Origin: Buttiauxella massiliensis
GTDB taxonomy: Bacteria; Pseudomonadota; Gammaproteobacteria; Enterobacterales; Enterobacteriaceae
Assembly (NCBI RefSeq): GCF_902500225.1
Contig: NZ_LR722658.1
Span: forward strand, 62,001-126,000
Direction: 5' to 3'
DNA length: 64,000 nucleotides
This document shows, one piece after another, positions 1 through 11,103 of the stretch. How positions within the stretch are numbered: position 1 is the stretch's first letter; every line of letters starts with the position of its first letter. The position numbers and the translations under genes were made by a program. The notes under the pieces are model-generated. The model ran no database searches. It saw only the letters and a program-made list of their open reading frames with translations, and was not told the DNA's origin.

Positions 1-948
1 GCGTTTCATCCATTCGTTTTTCTTAAACATCATCGTCATATACAACATACAGACGGAAAAAGAGATGAAAACAGAAAGTATGAATGACAGGGCAAATTCT
101 GTATTAACCCCGTAAAGGAAACCATTGTTATATGTCAGTAGTAGCCATACAGATATAGCCCATAACAGCCCCATTAAACGCGGGCCAAAATGGCGGATAC
201 CCAGCGTAAATAGCACAAAGATAGCGGGCACAAGGTAACCTGAAACCTGCAACAAGCCCCACGATGAGCACAGCACCACCAGCAGAGTTATCAGGCATAA
301 CAACCAGGTGAAAGAATAAAAACGACGTGGGCCAACGAAATCACGCATCACGCAACGACGCCAGAAGGCTCGGACGTAATTTGGATTCAGGATCATTCTA
401 AGCGGATAGTAAAACAGGAAAGTAAATATCAGCGAGGCGGCAATTAAATTTTGAAAATCCACCACCATAAACATGAGTGAATTGTCACCAAAGTACGCAG
501 CCACTGCTTCTGGAAATTGAATATAGTGACCCGCCAGATACATCAATAATTTAGTGCTGAAAGGTGCGACAAACCCTAGCCAGAATATCCGAGTCCCCAT
601 TCCTTTATCGGTCAAAGCATAGCGCCATCTCGACCCAAGGTAATGACGAGCAATTATGCTACAAACTATTATTGGAAATATCAGGCAAAAAACAAAAGAC
701 GCTAATGCTACAAATGACAGATGAAGTACGCATGAGAATGTGACTACTGATGAAATTATTAGAGGAATAATCGCAGTCCGACCATAGATAAACACCATGG
801 CTATCAACAAACCCATTGGGAGATAAGCGAGATAAACCTGAACACCATCAATTGTCGTTAACGGTGAAATGTAGCGAGAAAAAGGGACAAGCAAGAGAGA
901 TAAAACCAGTGCTGTGACGAATTTCTTGAGAGATTTTTGAAAAATCAT
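1..948 (-). CDS. pdeA: PdeA (YfeA) N-terminal MASE1 membrane sensor region, 3' part beyond window
   Basis: An open frame of 316 codons runs from an ATG at 948 to the window edge with no stop, so the C-terminal part is missing. The translated part is almost wholly hydrophobic: about eight to nine membrane helices joined by short basic loops, as in the MASE1 sensor domain. In E. coli pdeA lies in this position, upstream of the two tRNA-Ala genes, and encodes MASE1 followed by GGDEF and EAL domains that hydrolyse cyclic di-GMP. The catalytic domains are outside the window, so the function is inferred from position and membrane topology. A CAGGG Shine-Dalgarno lies just before the start. The upstream 250 bases are AT-rich with no clear promoter. 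Confidence 0.72.
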   Translation of the reverse strand, partial: MIFQKSLKKFVTALVLSLLLVPFSRYISPLTTIDGVQVYLAYLPMGLLIAMVFIYGRTAIIPLIISSVVTFSCVLHLSFVALASFVFCLIFPIIVCSIIARHYLGSRWRYALTDKGMGTRIFWLGFVAPFSTKLLMYLAGHYIQFPEAVAAYFGDNSLMFMVVDFQNLIAASLIFTFLFYYPLRMILNPNYVRAFWRRCVMRDFVGPRRFYSFTWLLCLITLLVVLCSSWGLLQVSGYLVPAIFVLFTLGIRHFGPRLMGLLWAISVWLLLTYNNGFLYGVNTEFALSFILSVFISFSVCMLYMTMMFKKNEWMKR

Positions 949-1198
949 AAGCCCTGGTCTGAGTATTCTTTAATGGCTTTGCAGCATTATTCGGTGATAA
1001 ATAATACGTTTATTTGTTGCGCAAATCAAGTTTGTTAATTATTGCATGTGGTTAAATTTATTGGTTTTTTATACAACCCAACAAAGAGAAATAGTTTGAT
1101 ATATTCATACTGAGAATGCATCGTATTTATATATTCACTAAATTGAGGAAAGTCGAGCTCAGATCACTATTTTGTGACGTTATTCTGGCGCAGAAACG

Positions 1199-1227
1199 AA
1201 AAAACCCCCGCCATTAGGCGAGGGTTT
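1199..1227 (-). terminator. Intrinsic terminator of the tRNA-Ala operon
   Basis: Read on the minus strand, a hairpin with arms AAACCCTCGCC and GGCGGGGGTTT (one U-G pair) is followed by a run of T. It lies 8 bases beyond the CCA end of the distal tRNA-Ala gene. Confidence 0.85.
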
Positions 1228-1234
1228 CATATTT

Positions 1235-1310
<76 letters not shown>

Positions 1311-1356
1311 ACGAATGGGTTTGGTTTAAACGATTCAAATCTTGCTGGTAAAGATT

Positions 1357-1432
<76 letters not shown>

Positions 1433-1465
1433 GTACCGTGAAACCGTGTCGTATCGACGGGCGGC

Positions 1466-1494
1466 ATCATATGAAACCCATTCGAGAGTGTCAA
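1466..1494 (-). promoter_or_regulatory. Sigma-70 promoter of the tRNA-Ala operon
   Basis: On the minus strand a perfect -35 TTGACA (1494-1489) is separated by 17 bases from TATGAT (1471-1466). The following discriminator is GC-rich (GCCGCCCG), as in stable-RNA promoters under stringent control. Confidence 0.85.
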
Positions 1495-1653
1495 CGTCAA
1501 ATTCAGCTTCTGCGATTAATCGCCGAAAAAGCAAACAATACAAGTAAAAGCAAATGCATCTCGTCTTCCTGTAGTTAATCCTGTCACAGTTTCCAGTAAA
1601 ATGATCCCCTAAAATGAACCACTAATAACCCCTTTGGATTTAAGGAAAAAACT

Positions 1654-2007
1654 GTGCTCAAGGAACGTATGACCCCGGAAGAGCTGGCGATGATTACTGG
1701 TTATAGTCGCCAAACAATCAACAAATGGGTACGTAAAGAAAGTTGGCTCACCACTCAAAAACCCGGTGTTCAGGGAGGTAAAGCTCGCCTGATTCATGTG
1801 GATGAACGTGTTCGCGATTTTATTAATAGTGCAAAACGCGTTTCGGAGAAACTCAGCAGCTACCACGTTAATGACACTTCACTGGAAGGGCTTTTGCTCA
1901 ATTCGATGAAACAGATGTCTATCTCGGAACAAGAAAAGATGTCTGCATTGATTCTGCGAGAAGGCATTGCTGGGGTGTTAAAACGTTTAGGTATTCGTGA
2001 TGAGTAA
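1654..2007 (+). CDS. yfeC: YfeC-like DUF1323 putative DNA-binding protein
   Basis: A small protein of 117 residues that begins with a helix-turn-helix-like segment (EELAMITGYSRQTINKWVRK) and a following GKARLI strand, as in E. coli YfeC. The family is presumed to bind DNA; targets are unknown. The GTG at 1654 has AAGGA 7 bases upstream; an in-frame ATG at 1669 with a closer AAGGA is an alternative giving 112 residues. In E. coli a paralogue, yfeD, follows directly. Here only one gene is present, and a terminator separates it from gltX, which converges on it. Confidence 0.82.
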   Translation: MLKERMTPEELAMITGYSRQTINKWVRKESWLTTQKPGVQGGKARLIHVDERVRDFINSAKRVSEKLSSYHVNDTSLEGLLLNSMKQMSISEQEKMSALILREGIAGVLKRLGIRDE

Positions 2008-2017
2008 AACGAGTATC

Positions 2018-2043
2018 AAAAAGCCGGCATAAGCCGGCTTTTT
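2018..2043. terminator. Bidirectional terminator between yfeC and gltX
   Basis: An 8-bp perfect stem (AAGCCGGC/GCCGGCTT) with a four-base loop, flanked by A-run and T-run, sits between the convergent yfeC and gltX genes and can end both transcripts. Confidence 0.88.
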
Positions 2044-2070
2044 AGTCACAACACTTTATAACGTCAGGCG

Positions 2071-3486
2071 TTACTGTTGTGCTTCGCGCGCAGCAATGAA
2101 TTCCAGAGCCTGATTAATACGAGCAATCGAACGTTGCTTACCAATCGCGTGAACAGTGACATCAAGACCAGGTGACTGCCCTGCCCCTGTAACAGCAACA
2201 CGCAGCGGCATACCAACTTTACCCATGCCTACTTCCAATTCATCAGCTGTTGCCTGAATTGCAGTATGCACATTCTCTGCAGTCCAGTCGGTCAATGCTG
2301 CCAGTTTGTCGCGCACAACTTCCAGCGGCTGACGGGCAACCGGACGAAGGTGTTTCTTCGCAGCATCTGCGTCAAACTCACTGAAGTCTTCATAGAAGTA
2401 GCGGCAAGTTTCAGCCATCTCTTTCAGAGTTTTGCAGCGGTCGCCAAGCAATTTAACCAACTCAGCCAGTTGTGGGCCGTTGCGAGTATCAATGTTTTGC
2501 TGCTCGATGTGCCATTGCAGATGGGTCGCAACATATTCAGGAGCAAGGTGGTTAATGTAGTGGTGGTTCAGCCACTGCAATTTTTCAGTATTGAATGCAC
2601 TGGCCGATTTGCTAACGGAGTCCAGTGTGAACAATTTGATCATCTCTTCACGAGTGAAGATTTCCTGATCGCCATGAGACCAGCCCAAACGCACCAGGTA
2701 GTTGAGCAGCGCTTCTGGCAGATAGCCGTCATCGCGATACTGCATGACACTCACTGCGCCATGACGTTTGGACAGTTTTTTACCGTCGTCGCCATTAATC
2801 ATAGAAACGTGCGCATAAACCGGTACTGGCGCATTCAACGCTTTCAGGATGTTGATCTGACGCGGAGTGTTGTTGATATGGTCTTCGCCACGAACAACGT
2901 GGGTGATTTCCATATCCCAGTCATCCACTACAACACAGAAGTTGTAGGTTGGGGATCCATCGGTACGGCGAATGATCAGATCATCCAACTCCTGGTTGCT
3001 AAATTCGATTGGGCCACGGATCTGGTCATCGAAAATAACAGAACCTTCTTGTGGGTTGGCAAAACGCACAACACATGGTTCATCAGCAGTATGATGCTCA
3101 TGGCCATGACGGCAGCGCCCGTCATAACGCGGCTTGTCGCCGTTCGCCATTTGTTCTTCACGCAAAGCTTCAAGGCGTTCTTTAGAGCAGTAGCATTTGT
3201 ACGCTGTACCAGCTTCCAGCATCTCGTCGATAACCGCGTTATAGCGATCAAAACGCTTGGTCTGATAATACGGGCCTTCATCCCACTCAAGGCTCAGCCA
3301 GTTCATGCCATCCATAATAGCTTCGATAGCTTCTGGTGTTGAACGCTCAAGGTCTGTGTCTTCTATACGAAGCACGAACTCACCGTCGTGGTTACGAGCA
3401 AAAAGCCATGAATAGAGAGCAGTACGAGCACCACCAACGTGCAAATAGCCTGTTGGGCTTGGCGCGAAGCGAGTTTTGATTTTCAT
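2071..3486 (-). CDS. gltX: Glutamate-tRNA ligase GltX
   Basis: This class I aminoacyl-tRNA synthetase charges tRNA-Glu with glutamate in the cytoplasm. The 471-residue product has the full family length. The HIGH-type motif is [14 protein letters not shown] near residues 11-24, and the KMSKS equivalent is KKLSKRHG near residue 237. A zinc-site cluster is visible as C98, C100, C125 and H127. The ATG at 3486 gives the standard N-terminus [13 protein letters not shown]. Gene order (alaXW, yfeC, gltX, then valUXY-lysV on the other strand) is that of E. coli. Confidence 0.97.
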   Translation of the reverse strand: MKIKTRFAPSPTGYLHVGGARTALYSWLFARNHDGEFVLRIEDTDLERSTPEAIEAIMDGMNWLSLEWDEGPYYQTKRFDRYNAVIDEMLEAGTAYKCYCSKERLEALREEQMANGDKPRYDGRCRHGHEHHTADEPCVVRFANPQEGSVIFDDQIRGPIEFSNQELDDLIIRRTDGSPTYNFCVVVDDWDMEITHVVRGEDHINNTPRQINILKALNAPVPVYAHVSMINGDDGKKLSKRHGAVSVMQYRDDGYLPEALLNYLVRLGWSHGDQEIFTREEMIKLFTLDSVSKSASAFNTEKLQWLNHHYINHLAPEYVATHLQWHIEQQNIDTRNGPQLAELVKLLGDRCKTLKEMAETCRYFYEDFSEFDADAAKKHLRPVARQPLEVVRDKLAALTDWTAENVHTAIQATADELEVGMGKVGMPLRVAVTGAGQSPGLDVTVHAIGKQRSIARINQALEFIAAREAQQ

Positions 3487-3701
3487 TAAACGGCCTTAAT
3501 TACGCAAAAGTACCGGGGAACCGGCAAATGCCAGGGAATATAGAGTGGGCAACATTCTAACACTGTGTACTGATTCCTCAATGTCGATACCCTTTCTTGT
3601 CTTCAATCCACATATTTTGATGACAAATCAATCACCAATGCGTAATTCGCGATCGCATTGTTTATTTTTACGACGAACGAACAAAATCTTTAGAAAAGGC
3701 G

Positions 3702-3729
3702 TTGACTCATTTTCAACTCTCCCTATAAT
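3702..3729 (+). promoter_or_regulatory. Sigma-70 promoter of the Val-Lys tRNA operon
   Basis: TTGACT (3702-3707) and a perfect TATAAT (3724-3729) are spaced by 16 bases, followed by a GCGACTCC discriminator. The first tRNA-Val begins 17 bases after the -10 box. Confidence 0.9.
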
Positions 3730-3746
3730 GCGACTCCACACAGCGG

Positions 3747-3822
3747 GGGTGATTAGCTCAGTTGGTAGAGCACCTCCTTTACACGGAGGGGGTCGGCGGT
3801 TCGAGCCCGTCATCACCCACCA
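3747..3822 (+). tRNA. valU: tRNA-Val (TAC anticodon), copy 1
   Basis: A 76-base gene with encoded CCA. The acceptor GGGTGAT pairs with ATCACCC and the anticodon loop CTTTACA contains TAC. It is the first of three identical copies in the array that corresponds to valU-valX-valY-lysV of E. coli. Confidence 0.96.
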
Positions 3823-3865
3823 TTCATTAGTGAGTGATTCCGCAGTGTAGCAAGAGATAAGATTT

Positions 3866-3941
3866 GGGTGATTAGCTCAGTTGGTAGAGCACCTCCTTTA
3901 CACGGAGGGGGTCGGCGGTTCGAGCCCGTCATCACCCACCA
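3866..3941 (+). tRNA. valX: tRNA-Val (TAC anticodon), copy 2
   Basis: Identical in sequence to copy 1, 43 bases downstream of it, with encoded CCA. Confidence 0.96.
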
Positions 3942-3974
3942 TTACCTACTCTTGCAATAGAAGTACCGAAGTTT

Positions 3975-4050
3975 GGGTGATTAGCTCAGTTGGTAGAGCA
4001 CCTCCTTTACACGGAGGGGGTCGGCGGTTCGAGCCCGTCATCACCCACCA
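3975..4050 (+). tRNA. valY: tRNA-Val (TAC anticodon), copy 3
   Basis: Third identical copy, 33 bases after copy 2 and only 3 bases before the tRNA-Lys gene. Confidence 0.96.
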
Positions 4051-4053
4051 TTC

Positions 4054-4129
4054 GGGGCGTTAGCTCAGTTGGTAGAGCAGTTGACTTTTAATCAATTGGT
4101 CGCAGGTTCGAATCCTGCACGCCCCACCA
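4054..4129 (+). tRNA. lysV: tRNA-Lys (TTT anticodon)
   Basis: A 76-base gene with encoded CCA. The acceptor GGGGCGT pairs with ACGCCCC and the anticodon loop is CTTTTAA. It is the last gene of the operon and is followed at once by an intrinsic terminator. Confidence 0.96.
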
Positions 4130-4135
4130 ATGTAG

Positions 4136-4160
4136 AAAGGCGCCCTAAAGGCGCCTTTTT
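4136..4160 (+). terminator. Intrinsic terminator of the Val-Lys tRNA operon
   Basis: A 9-bp stem AAAGGCGCC/GGCGCCTTT with loop CTAAA ends in a T-run. The next 215 bases (4161-4376) hold nothing I recognise. E. coli has xapR-xapB-xapA at this point; they are absent here. Confidence 0.9.
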
Positions 4161-4376
4161 GCTATGTGCGATTCAGCAGAATTTTGCACGTATTCCCCAT
4201 ACAAAACTCTACTCGTCTTCCCCACCCAATCAATACTGAAATTGTATCAATCGCACCGAATACAATATTGGTGTTTCCCATTCTTCCCTCGCAATATGCC
4301 ATCGGCCGACACACTACTTGTTGTCAGCATCTTTCCGGACGGAAATCTCGGATTTAAGGCTCAGGGAAAATAAAAA

Positions 4377-5130
4377 ATTAAAAAACACCTCACCGCTACA
4401 CTCGCTTTATTGTCCTCGTTAATGGCTGTTCCTGCCACTCAAGCCGAATTTAAAGGAGGATTCGCTGACATCGGCTTACATTATCTCGACTGGACATCTC
4501 GAACCACGCATCGCACCAGTGAAAAATCCCACAAAGACGATTTCGCGTATCTGGAACTCGAAGGCGGTGCCAACTTCACCAGGGGTGAAATGTATGGCTT
4601 CTTCGATCTTGAAAACCCGTTGAATAGCCGCCACGATAAACCGGATTCAGAACAACGCTATACCTTCAAAAATACTAACCGTATTTATCTGGGCGATATA
4701 TCTGCACGTCTATGGCACTTACGGTTACCCTAACGCCAATAATTTCCATGACGTGATGGGACTTTACGGTCTGGGTTATAACTATGCGGCTAATGGCTTC
4801 TGGTTTAAACCGTTCATTGCTAAACGCTACACCGACCAGACTTACTACACCGGAAATAACGGTTATATCGCGGGTTGGGTTGCGGGATATAGCTTCTCGC
4901 TTTGGGGCGAGAAACTGATGCTCACCAACTGGAATGAATATGAATTTGACCGCGCCGACAATTACGCTGCCGGCAACGGTGGCAAAGATGGCATAAACGG
5001 TGCTATCGCTTTGTGGTGGACACCCATTCTGAGCATTACCACAGGCATACAATATCGTTATGCCGACAACAAACTGGGCGAAAGCTTCCTGCAAGAAGGG
5101 TTTATCTATTCGGTAAAATATAACTTCTGA
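4377..5130 (+). pseudogene. yfeN: Decayed yfeN, OmpK/Tsx-like outer membrane channel
   Basis: Two reading frames together encode a YfeN-like outer membrane beta-barrel of the nucleoside-channel (Tsx/OmpK) family. The first frame (4377-4733) starts with a signal peptide beginning KKHLTATLALLSS and ending ATQA before EFKGGFADIG. Its start codon appears lost: ATT stands where ATG is expected and a stop lies two codons upstream. After the YLGD segment near 4700 the frame breaks. The barrel continues in another frame (about 4700-5130) with LHVYGTYG and ends in the barrel-type terminal residues VKYNF. Relative to the family a few residues are missing at the junction, so a short deletion not divisible by three is the simplest cause. 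In E. coli yfeN lies just upstream of yfeR, as here. Confidence 0.85.
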
Positions 5131-5173
5131 TGAATACAGCCCTGCCACGAATGGTAGGTTCAGCCCAATTCAC

Positions 5174-5201
5174 TCAAGATTATTCCTTGCTTAGCCGATA
5201 A
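5174..5201 (+). promoter_or_regulatory. Candidate FliA (sigma-28) flagellar promoter of the flxA-like gene
   Basis: GCCGATAA at 5194-5201 is the exact consensus -10 of the flagellar sigma factor FliA. TCAAGATT at 5174-5181 matches 6 of 8 positions of the -35 consensus TAAAGTTT, with a spacer of 12 (usual 11). The gene starts 30 bases downstream, and flxA of E. coli is a known FliA-dependent gene. The -10 box is also the left arm of a 9-bp palindrome (5193-5214) whose right arm is followed by CCTTTT. Confidence 0.75.
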
Positions 5202-5231
5202 CCTTTTATCGGCTCCTTTTAGGGAATTATT

Positions 5232-5576
5232 ATGAGCAACACCATAACAACGTCCACGCCTTCGCTGCAAACTACTGCGAACACTTCTTCATCAAACTCG
5301 GGTAACGATCTAACGTCACAAATCAGCCGTATCACCCAGCAAATCACTAAACTCACTCAGCAAGCGAAAGATATTGCCAATGGCAGCGGCACAACAGAAG
5401 AAAAGCAGAAGCAACAAGAGCTCATTCAGGCGCAAATTAAAATGTTACAGGCGCAACTGGCGCAACTCCAGCGTGAGCAAGCTGAACAGGCCCAGCAAAA
5501 ACAGGAACAGCAACAATCCCGAGTAGAAGGTGTGAATAAACCGTCCGAAGATCATCAGATTGATATCTACGTCTAA
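5232..5576 (+). CDS. flxA: FlxA-like protein
   Basis: A 114-residue protein with a Ser/Thr-rich start, a long Gln-rich amphipathic stretch (about residues 28-97, repeated ITxLTxQ and LQAQL patterns) that should form a coiled coil, and the terminal pentapeptide IDIYV also found in E. coli FlxA. FlxA belongs to the flagellar late-gene regulon; its biochemical role is unknown. No signal peptide or membrane segment is seen. AGGGA precedes the ATG. The TAA stop overlaps the convergent yfeR stop, with no terminator between them. In E. coli flxA lies in the Qin prophage; here it is in a core-genome gap and has no prophage neighbours. Confidence 0.8.
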   Translation: MSNTITTSTPSLQTTANTSSSNSGNDLTSQISRITQQITKLTQQAKDIANGSGTTEEKQKQQELIQAQIKMLQAQLAQLQREQAEQAQQKQEQQQSRVEGVNKPSEDHQIDIYV

Positions 5577-6502
5577 TCTTTATTAAACAGTGGGTCGCTC
5601 AGGCGAGCAGTGGTTAACTGCTGCGCCTGTTGACGAACAACCTGCCAGATAGCCTCAGCAGCACGAGAAAGCGAGCGATTTTTCCGCCGCACCAACATTA
5701 ATTGCCGATCGACAACCGGCATCAAGGGCCTGACAACCAGAGGACGCTCTTTAGGTAACGGCAACGCCAGTGCCGGAAGAACGCTAATGCCAATTCCCGC
5801 CTCGACCATTGGAAACAGTGTTGCCGGGTGGCCAATCTGCTGAACTATATTTGCTTCAATTCCCTGACGCATTAACGCATCATCGATCAACGGGCGGCTA
5901 CCTGATGCGTAATCCTGTAGCACCAGGTTTTGACCTTGTAATGCCTGCCACGAAACACGCGACTGAGCGGCAAACTGATGGTCATTACGGCAAAGCAATA
6001 AAAACGGCTCGGAAAGCACGACTTCACAATCCAGATCGTTGGCCTGAATAGGGTCGATAACCATGCCGAAATCGACCTCCCCCTGACGAATGCTTTGCAG
6101 CACCCATTGTTGCGGGCGGTCATGAAGCACAAAACGGATCGCGGGAAACTCAATAGCTGCAGCAGCGATAGATTGCGGCATTAAATGGGCGGAGATAGTC
6201 TGGCTCGCCGCGACACGCACAATTCCGCTTAGCTGATGGCCAACGCTACGTGTATCCAAAAGTGTGCTGTTCAATTCTTCCAGAAGCCGTTCGAGCCTGG
6301 ACGCCAGTTGTTGGCCTGCATCGGTCAGCACGACTTCTCGCGTTGTGCGGTCCAGTAGCTTTACGCCTAGCTCACTCTCTAACTCTTTTACGCTATGGCT
6401 AACCGCCGATTGGCTCAAACCAATTTGCTCCCCTGCCCGGCTAAAACTCCCGGCATGAGCCACGGCGACAAACACTTTTAACTGACGCAGTGAATAATTC
6501 AT
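5573..6502 (-). CDS. yfeR: LysR-type transcriptional regulator YfeR
   Basis: A 309-residue LysR-type regulator. The N-terminal winged helix-turn-helix is clear ([20 protein letters not shown], about residues 20-39), followed by the linker helix and a periplasmic-binding-protein-like effector domain from about residue 90. It is divergent from yfeH, the arrangement found in E. coli and Salmonella, where YfeR is reported to act on yfeH in response to osmolarity. The effector is not known. Its 3' end overlaps the flxA-like gene by 4 bases. Confidence 0.92.
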   Translation of the reverse strand: MNYSLRQLKVFVAVAHAGSFSRAGEQIGLSQSAVSHSVKELESELGVKLLDRTTREVVLTDAGQQLASRLERLLEELNSTLLDTRSVGHQLSGIVRVAASQTISAHLMPQSIAAAAIEFPAIRFVLHDRPQQWVLQSIRQGEVDFGMVIDPIQANDLDCEVVLSEPFLLLCRNDHQFAAQSRVSWQALQGQNLVLQDYASGSRPLIDDALMRQGIEANIVQQIGHPATLFPMVEAGIGISVLPALALPLPKERPLVVRPLMPVVDRQLMLVRRKNRSLSRAAEAIWQVVRQQAQQLTTARLSDPLFNKD

Positions 6503-6510
6503 CTATTTAA

Positions 6511-6530
6511 TTCATTAATGCATTCAATAA
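6511..6530. promoter_or_regulatory. Possible YfeR operator between yfeR and yfeH
   Basis: The 84-base divergent gap is AT-rich and holds an AATGCATT palindrome (6517-6524) inside a larger near-symmetric ATTAATGCATTCAAT. LysR-type proteins often bind such T-N11-A sites. This is position-based inference only. Confidence 0.3.
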
Positions 6531-6592
6531 ATCAATTTTATTTCTAAAACTAATGAAAGCACAATAGCTCTACAACAGTTTGAGGAATGATG

Positions 6593-7582
6593 ATGAAACT
6601 CTTTCGCGTACTCGACCCCTTCACGCTGACGCTAATTGTGACGGTATTACTGGCGTCTTTCTTCCCCGCTCAAGGCAGCTTTGTTGGCTTCTTTGAAGGG
6701 CTAACGACCGCCGCAATCGCACTTTTATTCTTTATGCACGGAGCAAAACTTTCTCGCGAAGCGATTATTGCTGGCAGCAGCCACTGGCGTTTACACCTGT
6801 GGGTCATGTGCAGCACGTTCGTGCTATTCCCGGTGCTAGGCGTGTTGTTCGCCTGGTGGGCACCAGTCAATGTCAGCCCTGAGATTTATACAGGATTCTT
6901 GTACCTCTGTATTTTGCCTGCCACAGTGCAGTCCGCTATTGCGTTCACCTCGCTTGCAGGAGGCAACGTGGCTGCTGCCGTGTGCGCCGCATCGGCCTCT
7001 AGTCTGCTTGGTATATTCCTGTCGCCACTTTTAGTGGGCATGGTGATGCATGTTCATGGCGCGAGTGGCAGCTTGCAGCAGGTAGGCAGCATTATGATGC
7101 AGCTACTGGTGCCGTTTGTGGCGGGTCATCTTTCTCGCCCGTGGATTGGTAATTGGGTCGCAAAACATAAAAAATGGATTGGTAAAACGGATCAGACTTC
7201 CATTCTGCTCGTCATTTACACGGCATTTAGCGAAGCGGTCAGGCATGGAATTTGGCACAAAGTCGGCCTGGGCTCACTGCTGTTTATTGTAGTGGTCAGT
7301 CTGGTGTTGCTGGCTATTGTCATCACCATCAACATGTTTGTGGCAAGACGACTGGGCTTTAGCAAAGCTGATGAAATTACCATTGTGTTTTGCGGTTCGA
7401 AGAAGAGTTTGGCGAATGGTATTCCGATGGCAAATATCTTATTCCCGGTCGCAACCGTCGGGATGATGGTGCTGCCGCTTATGATCTTCCACCAGCTGCA
7501 GTTGATGATATGCGCGGTGCTAGCCCGCCGTTATCAGAAAGAGACTCAGGTGGCAGCCAAAGCCGCCACCGATAACACATAG
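6593..7582 (+). CDS. yfeH: YfeH, bile acid:sodium symporter (BASS) family transporter
   Basis: An inner membrane protein of 329 residues with about ten hydrophobic segments, of the SBF-like/BASS transporter family. Family motifs are visible: LPATVQSAIAFTSLAGGN in the middle and FCGSKKSLANGIPMANILF toward the C-terminus, both lining the transport core. The substrate is unknown. Three consecutive ATG codons occur at 6587, 6590 and 6593. GAGGA at 6582-6586 is correctly spaced only for the third, which gives the MKLFRVLDPF start. The stop codon abuts the convergent ypeB stop with no gap and no terminator. Confidence 0.92.
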   Translation: MKLFRVLDPFTLTLIVTVLLASFFPAQGSFVGFFEGLTTAAIALLFFMHGAKLSREAIIAGSSHWRLHLWVMCSTFVLFPVLGVLFAWWAPVNVSPEIYTGFLYLCILPATVQSAIAFTSLAGGNVAAAVCAASASSLLGIFLSPLLVGMVMHVHGASGSLQQVGSIMMQLLVPFVAGHLSRPWIGNWVAKHKKWIGKTDQTSILLVIYTAFSEAVRHGIWHKVGLGSLLFIVVVSLVLLAIVITINMFVARRLGFSKADEITIVFCGSKKSLANGIPMANILFPVATVGMMVLPLMIFHQLQLMICAVLARRYQKETQVAAKAATDNT

Positions 7583-7798
7583 TTAATGCCGTTTGAGGGG
7601 CTTCACCAGTCCCTCCAACCCTTCGGTCTTAATCAGTAAAGTAAGCCTCATCAGTTCACCAAGATGCCCTTGAGGAAATTCATCTTTACGCGCAAACCAC
7701 AGCAAGTACTCTTCCGGTACATCAATCAATACGCGACCTTTATACTTGCCGAACGGCATAATGGTATTAGCTATCTCAATAAGCTGCTCTTTATCCAT
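7583..7798 (-). CDS. ypeB: YpeB, DUF3820 protein
   Basis: A 71-residue protein starting MDKEQLIEIANTIMPFGKYK, with the GKYKG and YLLWFARKDEFP motifs of the DUF3820 family. Its function is unknown; some relatives are annotated as putative quorum-sensing-regulated virulence factors. The ATG at 7798 begins one base after the ligA stop, so it is translationally linked to ligA as the downstream gene. A GTG at 7807, inside the ligA end, is a possible earlier start. Confidence 0.9.
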   Translation of the reverse strand: MDKEQLIEIANTIMPFGKYKGRVLIDVPEEYLLWFARKDEFPQGHLGELMRLTLLIKTEGLEGLVKPLKRH

Positions 7799-7799
7799 C

Positions 7800-9827
<2,028 letters not shown>

Positions 9828-9834
9828 TCAATAT

Positions 9835-9859
9835 AAAAAACCCCCGGAATCCGAGGGTT
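9835..9859 (-). terminator. Intrinsic terminator of zipA
   Basis: On the minus strand the hairpin AACCCTCGG-ATT-CCGGGGGTT (with one U-G pair) is followed by six T. It lies between zipA and ligA, 28 bases past the zipA stop. Confidence 0.85.
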
Positions 9860-9886
9860 CAAAGAAAAACATGTTCAGAGCGCGTA

Positions 9887-10873
9887 TCAATGGCTGATGT
9901 TAGCTTCAACCACTTCGCGGATACGGTCCTGGTACTCACGCATTTTTTGCGGTGTCATCATACGACGTTGGTCATCCAGCACCACACCACCGACTTCATC
10001 GGCAATGTGCTGAGCAGACTGCAGCATCAACTTAAAGTTTTGCGTTGGGTCGCCATATGACGGTACCTGCATGAAGATTGTCACACCTGGCGTTGCAAAA
10101 TTCGTCATGCTTTCTGGGTCAAATGAACCAGGCTTAACCATATTAGCAAGACTAAAGAGAACCGGGCCGCTGCCATCAGGGCTGAGATGACGGTGGAAAA
10201 TGTTCATTTCGCCAAAGATAAAGCCCGCTTGCTGAATACTATTTAACAGCACATCGCCGTTAATCATGCTGCCAGCATGAGCCGAAACGTTCAGCACAAT
10301 CACCGTCTCTTTACGACGTGCCGGAGGTTCCGGTATCGGAGCAGGTTGTACCGCAACTGGCTCAGGCGCAGGTTCAGAATGCTGCACCGGTTGGACCGGC
10401 GCTTGCGGTGCCACTGGCTGAGGCGGTTGAACAGGCTGTTGTACCGGTTGATGGACAGCTGGTTGCTGTGGCGCAGGCTGATATGCAGGCGCAACAGGAA
10501 CTTCCTGACGTGGAATAACCGGTTCAGGCTGACGCACTGGCGCACTCTGACGCGGCTCCGCAGAGGCGTAAGGTGGCTCATACTGATGTTGAGGAGCTTG
10601 CGGCTGACGAGGCATTTCTGTCTCGCGACTCACGCTTTCTGGCGCAGGGTTAGCCCGACGCACACGCACCTCACCTACTCCATCATCTTGCTCATCGTCA
10701 GCCTCGGCGTCATCCGATTCGTATTCGTCACGCTTAGACTTCAAACGCTTCATTGGACGATCACGAAAAATGGAAGAACGCTCCTTACGACTTGTCCACA
10801 GGCCGTGAACCAGTAAGGCTATTATGGCGATCGCGCCAACAATGATTAATATCAGACGCAAATCCTGCATCAT
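9887..10873 (-). CDS. zipA: Cell division protein ZipA
   Basis: ZipA tethers FtsZ to the inner membrane at the division site. From the ATG at 10873 the product has 328 residues, the E. coli length. An N-terminal membrane helix ([20 protein letters not shown]) is followed by a charged segment, a long Pro/Gln-rich linker (about 75-190, with [15 protein letters not shown]-type repeats) and the conserved globular FtsZ-binding domain ending [13 protein letters not shown]. The upstream in-frame extension to 10924 is not conserved. It is divergent from cysZ. Confidence 0.96.
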   Translation of the reverse strand: MMQDLRLILIIVGAIAIIALLVHGLWTSRKERSSIFRDRPMKRLKSKRDEYESDDAEADDEQDDGVGEVRVRRANPAPESVSRETEMPRQPQAPQHQYEPPYASAEPRQSAPVRQPEPVIPRQEVPVAPAYQPAPQQPAVHQPVQQPVQPPQPVAPQAPVQPVQHSEPAPEPVAVQPAPIPEPPARRKETVIVLNVSAHAGSMINGDVLLNSIQQAGFIFGEMNIFHRHLSPDGSGPVLFSLANMVKPGSFDPESMTNFATPGVTIFMQVPSYGDPTQNFKLMLQSAQHIADEVGGVVLDDQRRMMTPQKMREYQDRIREVVEANISH

Positions 10874-11103
10874 TATATTCTCTGTTGTTCTAACACCTTG
10901 CCACCACGGCAAACATTTACTCACTAAGAGTATTTGCCCATCTGCTCAAGTGCAAGTCCGCACACTGTTTTCTCAGCATAAAGATGTACCAAAATCGATT
11001 TTTCGCTGTTTTTTCGACCATTTCTTAATAAGTTTTTCTCCTGGCACTCAGTTATGATAGCTCTGCACGTCATTGTAATGACCAAAAAGGAGTTCGTTCA
11101 GAT

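Noticed and set aside
2266-3342. A 358-codon frame on the plus strand opposite gltX
   Set aside because: It is fully antisense to an intact, well-recognised gltX and its product has no known features; long shadow frames are common opposite such genes.
3545-4063. Frames translating the tRNA-Val array (with repeated protein strings)
   Set aside because: The repeated peptides are just translations of identical tRNA genes.
4164-4373. Two overlapping short frames between lysV and yfeN
   Set aside because: No ribosome site, no recognisable product, and no match to the xap genes that occupy this site in E. coli.
10277-10816. A 179-codon Arg/Leu-rich frame opposite zipA
   Set aside because: It is the complement of the Pro/Gln-rich linker of zipA; its odd composition is a by-product of that repeat.
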